Both the position numbers and the translations under genes were made by a program. The notes under the pieces were generated by a model. The model was not told where the DNA came from and did no database searches. It saw only the letters and a program-made list of their open reading frames with translations. Shown one piece after another: positions 1 through 7,892 of a stretch of DNA of 64,000 nucleotides. Positions within the stretch are counted from its first letter, which is position 1; the number at the start of each line of letters is the position of its first letter. The stretch lies in NCBI RefSeq assembly GCF_015500075.1, contig NZ_CP045496.1:6396001-6460000 (forward strand). The letters are read 5' to 3'. The DNA comes from Mesorhizobium sp. INR15 (GTDB lineage Bacteria; Pseudomonadota; Alphaproteobacteria; Rhizobiales; Rhizobiaceae).

Positions 1-643
1 AGCAGTCGGCACGCGGGCGCCGATCCTGGTCGAGGCAAAGCCGAACGCGCGCTGGTCGCTGGATTTCGTGCATGACCAGTTCGCCTGCGGCCGCAGGTTT
101 CGCGTGCTCAACATCGTCGACGACGTGACACGCGAATGCCTGGCGGCGATCCCGGACACCTCGATCTCCGGCCGTCGGGTTGCGCGTGAACTGACGGAAC
201 TGATCACCCAGCGCGGCAAGCCGGGCATGATCGTCTCCGACCACGGCACCGAGTTCACCTCGAACGCCATCCTCGCTTGGTCGAAGGATCACAGAATCGA
301 ATGGCACTACATCGCGCCGGGCAAGCCGATGCAGAATGGCTATGTCGAGAGTTTCAACGGCCGGATGCGCGATGAGCTGTTGAACGAGAGCCTGTTCTTC
401 GGTCTCGACCACGCCCGCAGCGCCATCGCCGAATGGAGGGAGGACTTCAACACCGCGAGGCCGCATTCCTCGCTCGGCTACCAGACCCCGGCAGCCTATG
501 CCGAGGTCATCACCGCAACCGGCTCCGACGCTGTGCTGATGGAAGGCTCCGCGCCTCCGCCGGTTGCTCAACCCGCGCCACATGGCGTAACAAAAACGGT
601 CGAGACTCTAATCGCAGCTGGATGACAGGTCAGGGGCAGGTCA
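1..643 (+). mobile_element. IS3-family insertion sequence, 3' part
   Basis: This is the right-hand part of an IS3-family element cut by the window edge. It holds the end of the OrfB transposase and then a short tail that finishes with GGGGCAGGTCA at 633-643, which fits the G-rich ...CA termini of IS3/IS407-group elements. The left inverted repeat, OrfA and any target duplication lie outside the window, so the exact right boundary is inferred from the end motif only. Confidence 0.65.
2..625 (+). CDS. IS3-family transposase OrfB, partial
   Basis: The reading frame is already open at base 2 and runs to TGA at 623-625, so the N-terminus is missing. The visible 207 residues are the integrase core (rve) of an IS3 OrfB. 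The DDE acids are recognisable: D in RWSLDFVHD, D in VSDHGTEF and E in GYVESFNGRMRDE. The typical C-terminal run FNTARPHSSLGYQTPAAYA follows. In IS3 elements the product is normally made as an OrfAB fusion by -1 frameshifting and catalyses copy-out/paste-in transposition. No disabling mutation is visible in the part shown. Confidence 0.9.
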   Translation, partial: AVGTRAPILVEAKPNARWSLDFVHDQFACGRRFRVLNIVDDVTRECLAAIPDTSISGRRVARELTELITQRGKPGMIVSDHGTEFTSNAILAWSKDHRIEWHYIAPGKPMQNGYVESFNGRMRDELLNESLFFGLDHARSAIAEWREDFNTARPHSSLGYQTPAAYAEVITATGSDAVLMEGSAPPPVAQPAPHGVTKTVETLIAAG

Positions 644-670
644 CTTGCGCTGAAATGGTTCCCGAAACGG

Positions 671-699
671 AAAAAGCCCGCCACCTCTCGGCAGCGGGC
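671..699 (-). terminator. Rho-independent terminator after the RiPP-like gene
   Basis: Read on the minus strand, a GC-rich stem (GCCCGCTGCC / GGTGGCGGGC with a small bulge) is followed directly by TTTTT. It starts about 20 nt past the stop codon of the 34-codon gene at 719-823, which makes that gene a self-contained transcription unit. Confidence 0.75.
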
Positions 700-718
700 A
701 GAATGGTGCTTTACGCTG

Positions 719-823
719 TCAGAGACCGCCCTGTGGAGTGCCCTGAGAATTGACTGCAATCGCAGTTACGCTGGACAGCCGTTCACGCTTAGCCAGCACA
801 GGCTTCTCGTATGTCTTTTTCAT
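719..823 (-). CDS. Small RiPP-precursor-like peptide (34 aa)
   Basis: This 34-codon minus-strand gene starts at ATG 823, has an AGGGG Shine-Dalgarno 7 nt upstream and ends at TGA 719, just before a strong terminator. The peptide begins MKKTYEKPVLAKRERLSSV and then T-A. The pattern Y-x-x-P-x-L near the N-terminus with a Thr some ten residues later is the leader signature of lasso-peptide precursors, and short rhizobial proteins of this kind are commonly annotated as putative RiPP precursors. The remaining 13 or so residues (ending QGTPQGGL) are neutral and Gly/Gln/Ser rich. They lack the Asp/Glu at core position 7-9 that closes a lasso ring. No maturation protease or cyclase gene is nearby. 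That it is expressed is likely from the RBS and terminator. Its chemistry is unknown. Confidence 0.6.
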   Translation of the reverse strand: MKKTYEKPVLAKRERLSSVTAIAVNSQGTPQGGL

Positions 824-1383
824 TTGGAACCCCTAGCTTTTCCCTCGTCGCCAATCTGTCGAATGGCCTCCCGATGTCAAGCGCATGGCAGCCACACATC
901 GGCAACAAAAAGACCCGCGCGGGCCGGGAGCCAGCGGGGCGATGGTTCTGGAGTCGCTAGATCAAGCAGCGTAGGATGGCCCGCGCACAATCTGGCGGGA
1001 TGCACGCGGGCCGACCGGAGGGCCGGTCACCAGCTTTTGCAAGCTGACTTCTGCCAACTAGCCTACGTTCAGAGAGTTCCCAAGGGGGAAACAAAAAAAC
1101 CCGCCAGCGCGAGCCGACGGGTTGAAATCGAGAATGGGCGGCCAGAGGTTTGAAGTCTAGCCGAAGGCACAATAGGCTCCGCGCTGTTTAAAGGCAATCG
1201 TCGGTTCTGCTCCGGGGGCCTGCTCGTCAGCGCGTCGTCGACCTGCCCCGCGAGATCGTAAAGACCATCCTGAATTTCGCGTCGGACCGGCACGATCAGG
1301 CGGTTGGTTTTGCTAGCGCGTTGAGAAACAAACCGCTGGACTCTCTCCGCCACATTGCTCCAGTATTTGCTGGGGGAAAACAA
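824..1383. other. Non-coding stretch with two further minus-strand terminator-like hairpins
   Basis: I see no convincing gene on either strand here. A weak terminator-like element (CCCGCGCGGGTC then TTTTT on the minus strand) sits at 907-925 and a strong one at 1093-1123. The minus-strand frame 1069-1383 reads through the second terminator and has no good start signal, so I do not call it. The spacing of the three terminators (about 240 and 190 nt) suggests that the RiPP-like gene once had tandem paralogues here that have decayed. Confidence 0.4.
1093..1123 (-). terminator. Rho-independent terminator, no clear gene upstream
   Basis: On the minus strand AACCCGTCGGC / GCTGGCGGGTT forms a long hairpin followed by seven T residues. 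The stretch upstream of it on that strand (1124-1383) contains no ORF that I can support. Confidence 0.6.
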
Positions 1384-1848
1384 ATGAACAGAACATCACT
1401 TCTGGCGATTGTGACGCTATTAAGCGGTTGCAACTCTACATACAGTGTTTCCGACAGCGAATTGACGGCGAAGAGCACGGTGACATTGTGTCACGAATTG
1501 GCTGCGAGCACTTATGAACAGTACCGAATTCGGGCTGCCGCGCTTCTAGTAAAGCGCGGTGCAACGGCCGAGAAGTGCATGCGCCTTGTCCAGGCGGACA
1601 ATGCGGTTGCGACTGGCATAGCGGTGGCTGCGGTCGGAGGCGCTGCGGTTGCAGTTGCCGCTAACAATGGCGGCGGCGGATATTACGCACCTCGCCCTGT
1701 TTACGGCATCGCCTGGGACCAGTTCTATGGCCAAGGCCACAATCTGATCTGGCGCTGTCGAGACAGAGCTACCGGCCGGTTTGTGGACGACTACTACTGC
1801 GCCGGGATGCCGATGATCGACACGGCATGGCCGGGCTGGTCGGCGTAG
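1384..1848 (+). CDS. Small outer-membrane-type lipoprotein, hypothetical
   Basis: A 154-aa protein. The start chosen is ATG 1384, because it gives a short signal peptide MNRTSLLAIVTLLSGC with lipobox LSGC and Cys16 as lipidation site. An in-frame TTG 63 nt upstream would bury the signal. After the Cys come an alpha-helical charged part, a Gly/Ala-rich segment (AVGGAAVAVAANNGGGG, about residues 79-97) that could be membrane-associated or flexible, and a Trp/Cys-containing C-terminus (LIWRCRDRATGRFVDDYYC). No enzymatic motif is visible. The nuclease gene starts 8 nt downstream, so the two probably form one transcript. Function unknown. Confidence 0.7.
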   Translation: MNRTSLLAIVTLLSGCNSTYSVSDSELTAKSTVTLCHELAASTYEQYRIRAAALLVKRGATAEKCMRLVQADNAVATGIAVAAVGGAAVAVAANNGGGGYYAPRPVYGIAWDQFYGQGHNLIWRCRDRATGRFVDDYYCAGMPMIDTAWPGWSA

Positions 1849-1856
1849 GGGCGCCC

Positions 1857-2624
1857 ATGGACAGATCACGGCACGACAATCGGTCTGATCAGTGGCGAAA
1901 GCGCACCGGGGCCTGGCGCCGGCGCGCAATCCTTTTGGCCAGTGTGCCGAAGCGCGTCGTCGTCATCACGGTCGCAGCCATTGCAGCCTTGATCACGCAG
2001 TTCGTCATGCAGCACGGCGACCAGGTGACCAAGCTCAGTCGGCCAAAATTACTCGGCGCATCTCCAGCGCCGATTGCCGGCGTCGCCTCCGTCATTGACG
2101 GCGACACGATCGAGATCCACGGACAGCGCATCCGCTTCAACGGCATCGACGCGCCTGAGAGCGGGCAATATTGCGACGACGCCAAGGGCTTCGAATATCC
2201 TTGCGGCCGGCGATCGAACGAAGCGCTTGACACGTTCTTGGCTGCCTTGAGGCCGGTCGCATGCACCTTCGTCGATTGGGACCGCTATGGCCGCTTTGTC
2301 GGCGACTGCCAGCGCGCAGATGGCACCAGCGTCGCCGCTTGGATGGTGGAGCACGGCCAGGCGCTGGACTGGCCCCGCTACAGCCACGGCGCCTATGCCG
2401 CGCAACAGGCGAAGGCAAAGGCGGCCAAAGTCGGGCTGCGGGCCGGGGCATTTCAGGCGCCATGGGATTGGCGCGCGGCACACGCGGACGGTGCAGCGCC
2501 GTCGAGCCAGCCGCTTGGCATCATCGGCCGCAAGCTGGTCGCGCAGAGCGGCTATTCGTGCGAACCGCGGCTGACATGCAAACAGATCGGTTCCTGCGAC
2601 GAGGCCCAGTGCCGGCGAACATAG
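1857..2624 (+). CDS. Thermonuclease (SNase-like) family protein, membrane-anchored
   Basis: A 255-aa protein if started at ATG 1857, which is preceded by TAGGGGCG. A start 30 nt upstream would overlap the lipoprotein gene. A transmembrane segment (about residues 33-52, RVVVITVAAIAALITQF) precedes a staphylococcal-nuclease-like OB fold (about 75-205) with the signature VIDGDTIEI, RFNGIDAPE and DRYGRFVGDC, which carry the acidic calcium ligands and catalytic Arg region of the family. The last 30 residues hold four cysteines (YSCEPRLTCKQIGSCDEAQC), a tail often seen on alphaproteobacterial SNase proteins, possibly disulphide-bonded. It is probably periplasmic. The 3' end overlaps the convergent membrane-protein gene by 104 bp. 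Confidence 0.8.
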   Translation: MDRSRHDNRSDQWRKRTGAWRRRAILLASVPKRVVVITVAAIAALITQFVMQHGDQVTKLSRPKLLGASPAPIAGVASVIDGDTIEIHGQRIRFNGIDAPESGQYCDDAKGFEYPCGRRSNEALDTFLAALRPVACTFVDWDRYGRFVGDCQRADGTSVAAWMVEHGQALDWPRYSHGAYAAQQAKAKAAKVGLRAGAFQAPWDWRAAHADGAAPSSQPLGIIGRKLVAQSGYSCEPRLTCKQIGSCDEAQCRRT

Positions 2625-3081
2625 CGATAGCGGTTAGCCGAGCAAAAGTTGCGACCGTGATCACCAGGAACGCTACCAAGCCTAAGAACGAGAGGTAGCC
2701 GAGTAGGTGGCAAACAAACTGCCGAAGTGAAATGGATTGTCCGTCTAGAACAATGCCCACCCCAACTGCGCGCCGGTCGAGATGCGCCCCAGGTGAGCCC
2801 ATCGCCACCGATGCAAGTGCTCCAATCAAGAATGGAACGGCCATTATTAAAAACGACTGAGCACTAGTCGAAATTCCGTCCACCCCAAACAGCGAGGGCT
2901 TCGGGTCGAGCAGGTTGTAGCCAACCCACAGCGCCAACCCTGACAAGCCGGGAATCGTCAGGTCATAACGCGCCTTCTCGGCGGCCTCTATGCTCAGATA
3001 ACGAAGGGGGGCGAGAAGCCGAAGCCTCCTAGGGCTCCTGGTTTCCTCAATATCCTGAAGACCTATTTTGCGAGTTGCCAT
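2521..3081 (-). CDS. Hypothetical membrane protein
   Basis: A 186-aa minus-strand protein starting at ATG 3081. I see three hydrophobic segments: near LTIPGLSGLALWVGYNLL, near SFLIMAVPFLIGALASVAM and near LGYLSFLGLVAFLVITVATF. The N-terminus is cytoplasmic-looking (Arg-rich) and the tail is basic. I do not recognise the family. Its start overlaps the stop of the gene upstream (3063-3377) by 19 nt, so the two are probably translated together. The last third overlaps the thermonuclease gene antisense, and only the membrane part upstream of the overlap looks protein-like, so the true C-terminus may be shorter in origin. Confidence 0.5.
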   Translation of the reverse strand: MATRKIGLQDIEETRSPRRLRLLAPLRYLSIEAAEKARYDLTIPGLSGLALWVGYNLLDPKPSLFGVDGISTSAQSFLIMAVPFLIGALASVAMGSPGAHLDRRAVGVGIVLDGQSISLRQFVCHLLGYLSFLGLVAFLVITVATFARLTAIAMFAGTGPRRRNRSVCMSAAVRTNSRSARPACGR

Positions 3082-3377
3082 AATTCGTCCCGATCTAACA
3101 GTTCCCGCATACGATCGCGAATTTCAGTCGAAATTTCGCTTACCCATTTGCGCGGCTCGCTAGCCGTGTAGATCGACTCCCTCGGACACATAAGAAGATC
3201 AGCTGCGCCGGCAAGGGCCGGATGAACCGCTCCTGACACTTGGTCGCCTTTCAGGTGCCTAAAATACATCTTAGTCTCGTAGGGGCGCGCATGGCTAAAA
3301 GCTCTCGAAAAATGGGCTTTCTTGGCAGCTTGTCGAGACGACGCTCGCAAGCTCGCAGCAAGTGCGGATTGTCTCAC
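3063..3377 (-). CDS. Hypothetical protein, coupled to the membrane protein downstream
   Basis: The longest frame has 104 codons from GTG 3377. An internal ATG at 3269 would give 68 residues beginning MYFRHLKGDQVSG and may be the real start. The C-terminal half (SEPRKWVSEISTEIRDRMRELL) is charged and helical. No domain is recognised. It lies 35 nt from the divergent TPR-sulfotransferase gene, so the two share a promoter region. Confidence 0.35.
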   Translation of the reverse strand: MRQSALAASLRASSRQAAKKAHFSRAFSHARPYETKMYFRHLKGDQVSGAVHPALAGAADLLMCPRESIYTASEPRKWVSEISTEIRDRMRELLDRDELWQLAK

Positions 3378-3412
3378 TGGATTCTATCGATTTTTTTTGC
3401 TAGCCAGAAACC

Positions 3413-5083
3413 ATGAACAATCGTCTGCCGCCCGCTTGGTCCAAGCATTTGAAAGTCGCTTCCGGCCCCCAAACGTCACCTGTGCCTGGAGCAAGGCCAC
3501 CGCTTGCAAGAAAACTATTGCCCGACCCGTCCGATGAAATGTTGCTGAGGCAGGCTCTTGAGCTTCAGAACGCGGAGCGTTTTACCGAAGCAGAAGATCT
3601 GTGTCATCGCGTTCTGGCTCGCTCCCCCAACCATGCTCTCTCTCTATACATACTTGGCACGCTGGGAATCGACTTCGACAAAGAGTTGGCAATCAAGTAC
3701 TTCGCGCGAGCGGCCGCGCAAGAACCGAACAACCCGTATTATCAGCTCAGCTTGGGTGAGGCCCGGTTGAAGGTGGGCGACTACCCGCCAGCGATCACCC
3801 ATTTGCAACGGGCCAGTGAACTAAAGCCGGATCTTGTGGAGGCGGTCTGTTGGCTGGGAACTGCTTATCTCGACTTTGACAAGGCGGATATGGCTTTGCC
3901 ACTCTTCGAAAAGGCGCTCTTGATGAACCCAAATCACCCCCTCGTTCGAACTGGCTTAGCACGAACGCTGATGAGTTTGGGACGGATGGATGAGGCTGCA
4001 ACCTGTTTGAAGGAAGCTATCGCGCGCCGCTTGAGCGTACCAGACGCCTATAACAGCCTCGTAGACACTCGAAAATTCTCGACCGAGCCGGAGGAACTGA
4101 GATCCATCCTAGACGAGCTCAACAACCCGGCGATTTCTCCAGACGAGTCGAGCCAGCTCCACCTAGCAGCGGGCAAGGTCTTTAACGACCTTAAGCGTTA
4201 CGGTGAGGCGATGGAGCATTTCCTGAATGCCAAGAGCTTAAAGGCTCATGATTTTGACATTGATGTCTATCGCAAGCGGGTGGATTCGATAATCAACCTA
4301 TTCGATACGGAGTTCCTGGCCAGTAAGGCTGGTTATGGGAGTCGATCCGAGACCCCGATTTTCATCCTGGGAATGCCACGTTCGGGTACAACCCTGGCGG
4401 AACAAATCTGCTCAAGTCATCCGGCCGTTCACGGGGCGGGCGAGCTTACAAAACTAGGGCGCATGGCAGCTTCCATCGGTTTGAAGCTGGACGAGCAAGG
4501 AACGTTCGGTGAGCCGATTCGGGCGCTGACAATCAAGCAATCGCAAGCGTTGGCCGCAGAATATCTCTCTAACCTGCGTCTCTATTCTTCTGGCGCTCCC
4601 CGTATCACCGATAAGATGCCTCATAATTTTGAACTTATCGGCTTGGTTGGAATCCTTTTCCCCAATGCTCGGATTATTCACTGCAGGCGTGATGCAATCG
4701 ACAATTGTCTTTCATGCTTCTTTTCAAACCTTCAAGAAGGCCTCAGTTACAGTTATGATTTGCGGACTCTCGGGCTAGTCTATCGTGAGTATGATCGGCT
4801 TATGCGCCACTGGCAGTCGGTATTCCCGGGGCGAATTTTTGAGAACCGCTACGAAGACCTAATCGCTGATCAGGAAGGGCAGTCGCGTCGCATGATCGAC
4901 CACCTTGGCCTGCCATGGGATGACGCCTGTCTTCGCTTTTTTGAAAAGGTCGGGTCGGTCAGAACCATCAGCCGCTGGCAAGTTCGCCAACCAATCTACA
5001 CGTCGTCGGTTAAACGTTGGAAAAACTACGAAGGTAGCATCCGGCCGTTAATCAATGCGCTGGGTGACTTGGCCGAACTCTGA
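3413..5083 (+). CDS. TPR-repeat sulfotransferase family protein
   Basis: A 556-aa protein. Residues about 45-200 are tetratricopeptide repeats (for example NAERFTEAEDLCHRVLARSP and MALPLFEKALLMNPNHP). The C-terminal half is a sulfotransferase domain: the 5'-phosphosulfate loop is FILGMPRSGTTLAEQ (about 315-329) and the 3'-phosphate site is RIIHCRRDAIDNCLS (about 421-435). Such proteins transfer sulfate from PAPS to an acceptor. In rhizobia known acceptors of other sulfotransferases are surface polysaccharides and Nod factors, but nothing here identifies the acceptor of this one. TPRs suggest a protein partner or substrate. No PAPS-synthesis genes lie in the window. Start ATG 3413; an internal ATG at 3539 is possible. 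Confidence 0.85.
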   Translation: MNNRLPPAWSKHLKVASGPQTSPVPGARPPLARKLLPDPSDEMLLRQALELQNAERFTEAEDLCHRVLARSPNHALSLYILGTLGIDFDKELAIKYFARAAAQEPNNPYYQLSLGEARLKVGDYPPAITHLQRASELKPDLVEAVCWLGTAYLDFDKADMALPLFEKALLMNPNHPLVRTGLARTLMSLGRMDEAATCLKEAIARRLSVPDAYNSLVDTRKFSTEPEELRSILDELNNPAISPDESSQLHLAAGKVFNDLKRYGEAMEHFLNAKSLKAHDFDIDVYRKRVDSIINLFDTEFLASKAGYGSRSETPIFILGMPRSGTTLAEQICSSHPAVHGAGELTKLGRMAASIGLKLDEQGTFGEPIRALTIKQSQALAAEYLSNLRLYSSGAPRITDKMPHNFELIGLVGILFPNARIIHCRRDAIDNCLSCFFSNLQEGLSYSYDLRTLGLVYREYDRLMRHWQSVFPGRIFENRYEDLIADQEGQSRRMIDHLGLPWDDACLRFFEKVGSVRTISRWQVRQPIYTSSVKRWKNYEGSIRPLINALGDLAEL

Positions 5084-5375
5084 ATGGCATCCGCTTGATG
5101 TCGCGCGCTTCGACTTGAGGTCATACCTGGACGTAAGCAGTCGATGTCAAGGCGTGGAGGGATGCACCCGATACGCCATCCTCGCATGGCATTGTTCCCA
5201 AACTGGAGAGCAGGGTATCGGAGGTGCGAGCTGTGCGTAAAGCATTCCCGCAATCACCATGCTCACTCGGCAATCTCAAGCTGGTCGCACTTTGGTGGGA
5301 AGCCTCGCGGGAAATCTCGCATTGCGGCGACTATTTCGTTTTTTCCGATCACCGTCTTCGTGCCATACGCGCATG
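5084..5375. other. Intergenic stretch, nothing recognised
   Basis: About 290 bp between the convergent sulfotransferase and porin genes. Short frames exist on both strands but none has a ribosome binding site or recognisable content. Confidence 0.5.
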
Positions 5376-5405
5376 AAAAAACCCGGCGGTTACCCGCCGG
5401 GTTTA
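5376..5405 (-). terminator. Porin terminator (bidirectional)
   Basis: AAACCCGGCGGG-TAA-CCGCCGGGTTTTTT on the minus strand: a near-perfect GC-rich stem with a T run, 24 nt past the porin stop. The + strand has a shorter T run (GGGTTTAAT), so it may also stop sulfotransferase transcripts. Confidence 0.85.
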
Positions 5406-5428
5406 ATCTTGCTCAGATTAGGATCTGA

Positions 5429-6616
5429 TTAGAACGAGCGCTGGAAGCGGAGGATGCCACCAATGTTGCTCTTCTTGTCGGCATCGGTCCAGTTGGACAC
5501 AGTGTTGTTGCCAACGTTGAGGTAGTCGACTTCGGCCGTGACTGTGAAGCCGGGGACGACGTCATAGGCGACGTTCGCCGCGATGCCGAGGTTCTTGCCT
5601 TCGTCATATGACACCTGGGCGTTGAACGAGGTCTTCTCGTTGAACTTGTAGGTGCCGCCACCCCAGATTGCCCAGTTGCCGCTCCACTGCTTGTAGAAGC
5701 CGCGACCATTTGCGTTCACAAAGTTACCGGCGTCGCTAAGCTTGCCGTCGGTGCCATAGCCGCCCATGATGAATAGCGACAGTGCGCTGGAAACGTTCAC
5801 GTCCAAACGAACCTTACCGGCAAACTCATCGTAGTTGCTGTCGTAAGCGCCGACGCCAGTAATAGCGCCCCAGCCCTGCGTGTACTTCACGCCGCCGACG
5901 ACATGCGGAACATAGCTGTCGATCGTGCCTCCCTGCCCGGAGCCTTCTTCGAGAGAGGCCACGGCCGAGAAGCCGTTGCCAGCGTCGAAGTAGTACTGCA
6001 CGACGTTGGTGTCAAAGCCGCCGTAGGGAACCAGCGTATCCTGGATGACGTTGCCGGCGTAGCCGATGAACGTATCGAACGCCGATTCGTCCTTACCGAC
6101 GCGGAGACCACCGAGCTGGATCCATGCGAAGTTCAGAGAAACGCCCTTGTTGAAAGCGCCGGGACCACGGGTAGAACTAGTAACAGTGCCACCGCCAGTT
6201 GTTTGTGTGGTCGTGATTTGGTTCTGACCACTGCGCGAAGTGTTGCCGAAATTGAAGCGGGTCTCGGTGTAGGTCTTCAAGGTACCAAGTTCGGTTTCCT
6301 GGCCGGTCCAGGTCTTCAGCGTGAAGCGGGCGTTCTTTGCCCAGGTACCCTGGTCCTTGCCAGTCCGCACGTCTGCCGAGCGGGCACCATCGAAGGAGCC
6401 GATATCGCCACCGCCGATGTCGTAACGAACATAGCCGCCGATGCGGAGGCAGGTTTCGGTGCCGGGGATGTAGAAGTAGCCAGCGCCGTAGACGTCGCAG
6501 ATCTTGACGTATTCAGCGGGTTCCGGCTCGGCGACGACGACGGCGTCGGCGGCGCGCGCACCGGAAACTGCGATCAGGGCCGCAGCGGAGCCGAGAAGAA
6601 GGCTCTTAATGTTCAT
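5429..6616 (-). CDS. Outer-membrane porin (Omp2/RopA family)
   Basis: A 395-aa porin of the alphaproteobacterial Omp2/RopA family. The start at ATG 6616 has GGAGG 7 nt upstream (6624-6628), so the in-frame start 18 nt earlier is unlikely. The signal peptide MNIKSLLLGSAAALIAVSG ends ARA, followed by the hallmark mature start ADAVVVAEPEPAEYVKICD and the conserved GYFYIPGTETCLRIGGYVR. The remainder is alternating beta-strand sequence ending in FQRSF with C-terminal Phe, the usual BAM recognition residue. It forms a general diffusion channel for small solutes. Rhizobia usually carry several paralogues. Single gene with its own terminator. Confidence 0.93.
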   Translation of the reverse strand: MNIKSLLLGSAAALIAVSGARAADAVVVAEPEPAEYVKICDVYGAGYFYIPGTETCLRIGGYVRYDIGGGDIGSFDGARSADVRTGKDQGTWAKNARFTLKTWTGQETELGTLKTYTETRFNFGNTSRSGQNQITTTQTTGGGTVTSSTRGPGAFNKGVSLNFAWIQLGGLRVGKDESAFDTFIGYAGNVIQDTLVPYGGFDTNVVQYYFDAGNGFSAVASLEEGSGQGGTIDSYVPHVVGGVKYTQGWGAITGVGAYDSNYDEFAGKVRLDVNVSSALSLFIMGGYGTDGKLSDAGNFVNANGRGFYKQWSGNWAIWGGGTYKFNEKTSFNAQVSYDEGKNLGIAANVAYDVVPGFTVTAEVDYLNVGNNTVSNWTDADKKSNIGGILRFQRSF

Positions 6617-6986
6617 TTTCTGACCTCCAGTCAAAAGTTAAAAAACGGGTCTGGGTATTCTTTGCTGAAGGACAGCGTTCCCTGCCCCATCCCCACTACC
6701 GAAAAAGATGCGCACCGCGCCGCTCCTTCGAAATCGACATTACCCATGAGGCGGCGGCGTTCAACAACGATCGGTCTCCACGGACCCGTTCGTTCGCGCT
6801 ATCTGATATCGTTGTTGCAGAAAGGTCACGTTTTGGGGTTGGCGATAATCATTTGTTAAGCAAAAGACTGAGAATGCGGCTTCCGGCGACGGACTCGGCT
6901 CTATTGAGCGATCGCCTCCATAAGGTTGCTCCCAGCGCATCCTGTCGGCTACCTTTCAGCGCGTAGATTACAATGAGGGCAGACGA
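6617..6986. other. Divergent regulatory region between porin and MbcA-like gene
   Basis: This 370-bp gap must hold the porin promoter (minus) and the promoter of the gene at 6987 (plus). The porin Shine-Dalgarno lies at 6624-6628. A TACAAT element about 20 nt before ATG 6987 could be a -10 box, but no matching -35 is clear. I see no gene here. Confidence 0.4.
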
Positions 6987-7682
6987 ATGGTAACGCGACG
7001 GGGTTTTTCGCGAAGGGGAAACGAGTTTAAACTCGCACGTCGAGAGGAACTGGAACACGCCGTTTCCGCAGCAGTTGAAGCGCTCCTTAAGAAGCATGAC
7101 CCCACCATCCGCAAGCGTGCGGCACAAGCGGCATCGAAGCTGGCTGGCTTATTGGCATCGAAGATCGCGGTGCAGACTCAAGCCGTGCAGCGGGCGTTCC
7201 AAACAATCGAGGGGGAAATGGATCGATATGGAGACGATTTCATTGCCCATCTGATCAGTGAAGCAACCGCCGGCACAAACAAGCGCATTAAGGGCTTCCG
7301 GGCTTCACCCCCGCCGGGCCCAGACGCAGGAGCACTACAGCTGGTTGACGATTGGGCTGGGCCCGTTGCGGGACCCACAGTCATCGAACAGCACTATGGC
7401 ATACCCCGTTCAACTCTTTATAGATGGCAGAAGCGGAACGAAGCCGTGGCGCTCAACACAAGAACTAGCAAACCCGTGTTCCCACTGAAACAGTTCGTTG
7501 ATGCGCGCCCAGCCGAAGGCATCTCTTCCCTTATATCTCTCTTCGGAGATCAACGCACCGCGTGGAAGTGGCTAGTCGAGCCAAGCGCCGGCTTTGGGGG
7601 GCGGCCGCCACTAACTGTTCTCCTTGATGGCAATGTTGAGTTAGTGATCAACTCGGCACGATCTGCTAAAACCAAAATGTAA
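6987..7682 (+). CDS. DNA-binding protein with MbcA/ParS-like (Xre antitoxin) C-terminal domain
   Basis: A 231-aa protein. The N-terminal 100 residues are charged and helical and may oligomerise. A helix-turn-helix follows at about 132-155 (TVIEQHYGIPRSTLYRWQK). The C-terminus (about 163-225) has the look of the Xre/MbcA/ParS toxin-binding domain: KPVFPLKQFVDARP, then AWKWLVEPSAGFGGRPPL and GNVELVINSA. In that family the domain contacts RES-type toxins (NAD+ phosphorylase or glycohydrolase). No RES-domain gene is next to it, so it is solitary here, perhaps a stand-alone regulator or the surviving half of a pair. Assigned from motif pattern only. Confidence 0.6.
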   Translation: MVTRRGFSRRGNEFKLARREELEHAVSAAVEALLKKHDPTIRKRAAQAASKLAGLLASKIAVQTQAVQRAFQTIEGEMDRYGDDFIAHLISEATAGTNKRIKGFRASPPPGPDAGALQLVDDWAGPVAGPTVIEQHYGIPRSTLYRWQKRNEAVALNTRTSKPVFPLKQFVDARPAEGISSLISLFGDQRTAWKWLVEPSAGFGGRPPLTVLLDGNVELVINSARSAKTKM

Positions 7683-7892
7683 TGCCAAAGGCACTTTTCG
7701 GTAGCAACGGGATTCTCGCGGCATGCCCCGCATGGCGTTGGCGCTCACGCGCATCGGCGGGTTGATTTCGTCCAGCCGTACGGCCGGTGGCCACTTGCCA
7801 GGGTTTCTAGGCACCTCTCACAGGACCATGCGAAGCGGAATTTGCTTCCACAGTTGGGCGTGGATTGGATTGGCGCCAGAGTCTCGCTTGAA

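Noticed and set aside
1069..1383. 104-codon minus-strand ORF upstream of the lipoprotein gene
   Set aside because: It reads through the strong terminator at 1093-1123 and has no RBS; only a short middle part looks protein-like.
5903..6859. 318-codon plus-strand ORF
   Set aside because: Antisense to the porin gene, which is unambiguous.
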